Shown: positions 5,028 through 6,344 of the stretch, piece by piece
How positions within the stretch are numbered: position 1 is the first letter of the stretch
How the letters are laid out: every line of letters starts with the position of its first letter
NCBI GenBank assembly: GCA_046727955.1
Contig: JBKPDO010000162.1
Coordinates: 1-6,344 of the forward strand
Origin: DASVXQ01 sp046727955
GTDB lineage: Bacteria; Actinomycetota; CALGFH01
Reading direction: 5' to 3'
DNA: 6,344 nt
Made by a program: the position numbers and the translations under genes
The notes under the pieces: model-generated
The model's database searches: none
Seen by the model: only the letters and a program-made list of their open reading frames with translations
Told to the model about the DNA's origin: nothing

Positions 5028-6212
5028 CTAGCCGCCGTGGGCCTGGTCGGTGCGGGCCCAGCTCCAGGCGTACTCGGGGTCCTCGGAGCGCTGGGCCGCG
5101 GGGCCGAGAAGGAGCGGGCGGAACGTGTCGACCATTACCGCCATCTCGTCCGTGCGCTGCTGGCCCAGCGACGCCTCCACCGCGCCCGGCTGCGGACCGT
5201 GGGTGAACCCCGAGGGGTGCAGCGAAATCGAGCCCAGCCCGATCCCCGACCCCTTCCGCGCCGAATAGTCGCCGCCCACGTAGAACATTACCTCGTCCGA
5301 GTCCACATTGTGATGATTATACGGAATCGGAATCGCGGCCGAGTCGAAATCCAGCGGTCGCGGGCAGAACGAGCACACCACGAAGCTCGGGCCCTCGAAC
5401 GTCTGGTGCGCCGGCGGGGGCATGTGCACCCGCTTCACCAGCGGCTCGAAATCGCGGATGTTGAACGCATACGGGTATAGGTAGCCGTCCCAGCCGACCA
5501 CGTCGAACGGGTGGCGCAGGTAGGTCAGGCGGGTCAGCCCCGCCCGGTTGCGCACCAGCACCGGCGTCTCGCCCTCGTCCACCAGCAGCGGCTCCTCCGG
5601 GCCGTGCAGGTCGCGCTCGCAATAGGGGGCGTGCTCCATGAACTGCCCGTGGCGCGAGCGGTAGCGCGCCGGGGGCCGCACGTGCCCGCTTGCCTCCACT
5701 ATCAGCGCGCGCACCGGCGACTCGCCCGCGAGCAGCCAGCGGTGGGTCGTGCCTGTCGGCACCATCACGTAATCGCCCTCGCCCACCGCCAGCGCGCCGA
5801 AAACCGACTCCAGCCGCGCCCGGCCGGCCTGCAGGTAGACCAGCTCGTCGCCGGTGGCGTTGCGGTACAGCTCGCTGTCCCGGTCGGCCGCCACGAACGA
5901 CAGCCGCACGTCGCCGTTGCCGAGCAGCAGCTGGCGGCCGGCGACCAGGTCGCCCCCGGCGGGCAGGCCGTTGGTGTGGAAGTGGCGGGGGAGCAGGGGA
6001 TGGTTCGGGACGAGCTGCTCAGCGGCCGTGGGCAGCTCGACCGGCTCCGCCTTGACGATCGCGGTGGGGATGTGGCGGTGGTACAGCAGGGATGCGTCGG
6101 AGGAGAAGCCCTCCTCGCCGACGAGCTCCTCGGCGTGCAGCGAGCCGTCCGGCTTGCGGAACTGCGTGTGGCGCTTGCGCGGGACCTCGCCGACCGAGCG
6201 GTAGAACGGCAT
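5028..6212 (-). CDS. hmgA: Homogentisate 1,2-dioxygenase
   Basis: This 394-residue cupin-fold enzyme uses Fe(II) and O2 to open the ring of homogentisate to maleylacetoacetate in cytoplasmic tyrosine/phenylalanine breakdown. The family hallmarks are intact: RHPFDVVGWDGYLYPYAFNI (from about 233) contains the catalytic histidine H234. PYNHHNVDSDEVMFYVGGDY gives the iron ligands H301 and E307, and SLHPSGFTHGPQPG gives H332 and the third ligand H338. These match human H292, H335, E341, H365 and H371 in order and spacing. The protein is about 50 residues shorter than the human enzyme, mostly at the N-terminus. The start at 6212 (MPFYRSVGEVPRK) is supported by a G-rich Shine-Dalgarno five bases upstream; an in-frame upstream codon at 6254 would add 14 residues and overlap the promoter region. 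No partner genes (fumarylacetoacetase, maleylacetoacetate isomerase, HPPD) are seen nearby. Function is firm. Confidence 0.96.
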   Translation of the reverse strand: MPFYRSVGEVPRKRHTQFRKPDGSLHAEELVGEEGFSSDASLLYHRHIPTAIVKAEPVELPTAAEQLVPNHPLLPRHFHTNGLPAGGDLVAGRQLLLGNGDVRLSFVAADRDSELYRNATGDELVYLQAGRARLESVFGALAVGEGDYVMVPTGTTHRWLLAGESPVRALIVEASGHVRPPARYRSRHGQFMEHAPYCERDLHGPEEPLLVDEGETPVLVRNRAGLTRLTYLRHPFDVVGWDGYLYPYAFNIRDFEPLVKRVHMPPPAHQTFEGPSFVVCSFCPRPLDFDSAAIPIPYNHHNVDSDEVMFYVGGDYSARKGSGIGLGSISLHPSGFTHGPQPGAVEASLGQQRTDEMAVMVDTFRPLLLGPAAQRSEDPEYAWSWARTDQAHGG

Positions 6213-6217
6213 CGCGA

Positions 6218-6225
6218 CCCCCCTT
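6218..6225 (-). promoter_or_regulatory. Ribosome-binding site of hmgA
   Basis: The minus strand reads AAGGGGGG, ending five bases before the ATG at 6212. It selects this ATG over the upstream in-frame start at 6254. Confidence 0.65.
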
Positions 6226-6239
6226 GGTCGTCCGATCAC

Positions 6240-6260
6240 GTGAGCTGCTCTCACACGGTA
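6240..6260 (-). promoter_or_regulatory. Candidate hmgA -10 box and operator-like inverted repeat
   Basis: On the minus strand TACCGT (6260-6255) fits the TANNNT -10 pattern and would start RNA near 6247, leaving a leader of about 35 bases. Directly downstream lies GTGAG-5-CTCAC (6240-6254), a perfect 5-bp inverted repeat with a 5-base spacer, placed where a bound repressor would block transcription. No -35 box is clear because the sequence upstream is the tandem repeat. The regulator gene is not in the window. Confidence 0.35.
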
Positions 6261-6267
6261 GGCCAGG

Positions 6268-6344
6268 CGCAGGCCGGGCGCAGGCCGGGCGCAGGCCGGG
6301 CGCAGGCCGGGCGCAGGCCGGGCGCAGGCCGGGCGCAGGCCGGG
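6268..6344. repeat. 11-base tandem repeat, seven perfect copies, cut by the window edge
   Basis: The unit CGCAGGCCGGG is repeated exactly seven times head to tail up to the last base, so the array may continue beyond. The unit is not a multiple of three and no frame across it looks like a protein, so it is non-coding. It begins 8 bases upstream of the candidate hmgA -10 box. The sequence ending inside a perfect repeat could also mean that an assembly broke here. Confidence 0.95.

Noticed and set aside
6268..6344. CRISPR array
   Set aside because: The repeats are 11 bases long and directly abutting, with no spacers and no cas gene in the window.

Overview
The window is very GC-rich, with a shorter AT-richer patch near 1245-1355. 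It encodes protein families typical of high-GC Gram-positive bacteria: a large LuxR/MalT-type ATPase regulator, a SigB/SigF/SigG-family sigma factor, a PNPOx-like split-barrel flavoprotein, and an apparently leaderless GTG-start gene. An actinobacterial (Actinomycetota) chromosome is the best reading. I cannot resolve the order or genus, and I see no phage, plasmid or insertion-sequence gene.

Layout from left to right. A regulator gene on the minus strand (ATG at 1195) runs off the left edge; its N-terminal ATPase part is visible but its expected C-terminal DNA-binding part is not. A 741-base non-coding gap (1196-1936) separates it from a divergent sigma-factor gene (1937-2716, plus strand). 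A PLP-dependent threonine/serine dehydratase-like gene (2747-3751, plus) follows only 30 bases later, but it seems to have its own promoter right at its GTG start. It converges on a PNPOx-family flavin- or F420-binding protein (3803-4339, minus). Upstream of that gene lies a 341-base non-coding stretch (4340-4680) with palindromes and a long stem-loop. Next comes a short DUF559/Vsr-like endonuclease C-terminal piece (4681-4983, minus) that looks like a decayed remnant. Then comes an intact homogentisate 1,2-dioxygenase gene (hmgA, 5028-6212, minus). The right edge lies inside a perfect 11-base tandem repeat (7 copies, 6268-6344) just upstream of hmgA.

How the genes relate. The window does not read as one pathway. 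hmgA opens the aromatic ring of homogentisate in tyrosine/phenylalanine breakdown, but its usual partners (fumarylacetoacetase, maleylacetoacetate isomerase, HPPD) are not visible here. The sigma factor has no neighbouring anti-sigma or anti-anti-sigma gene. The dehydratase and the PNPOx-like protein are generic metabolic enzymes with unknown exact substrates. The most interesting signals are regulatory or evolutionary: a SigB/F-like promoter motif in the gap upstream of the sigma gene, a leaderless start for the dehydratase, paired palindromes and a stem-loop upstream of the PNPOx gene, an endonuclease remnant that has lost expected active-site residues, and an inverted repeat plus tandem array at the hmgA promoter. 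I did not find convincing evidence for a wholly new multi-gene system.
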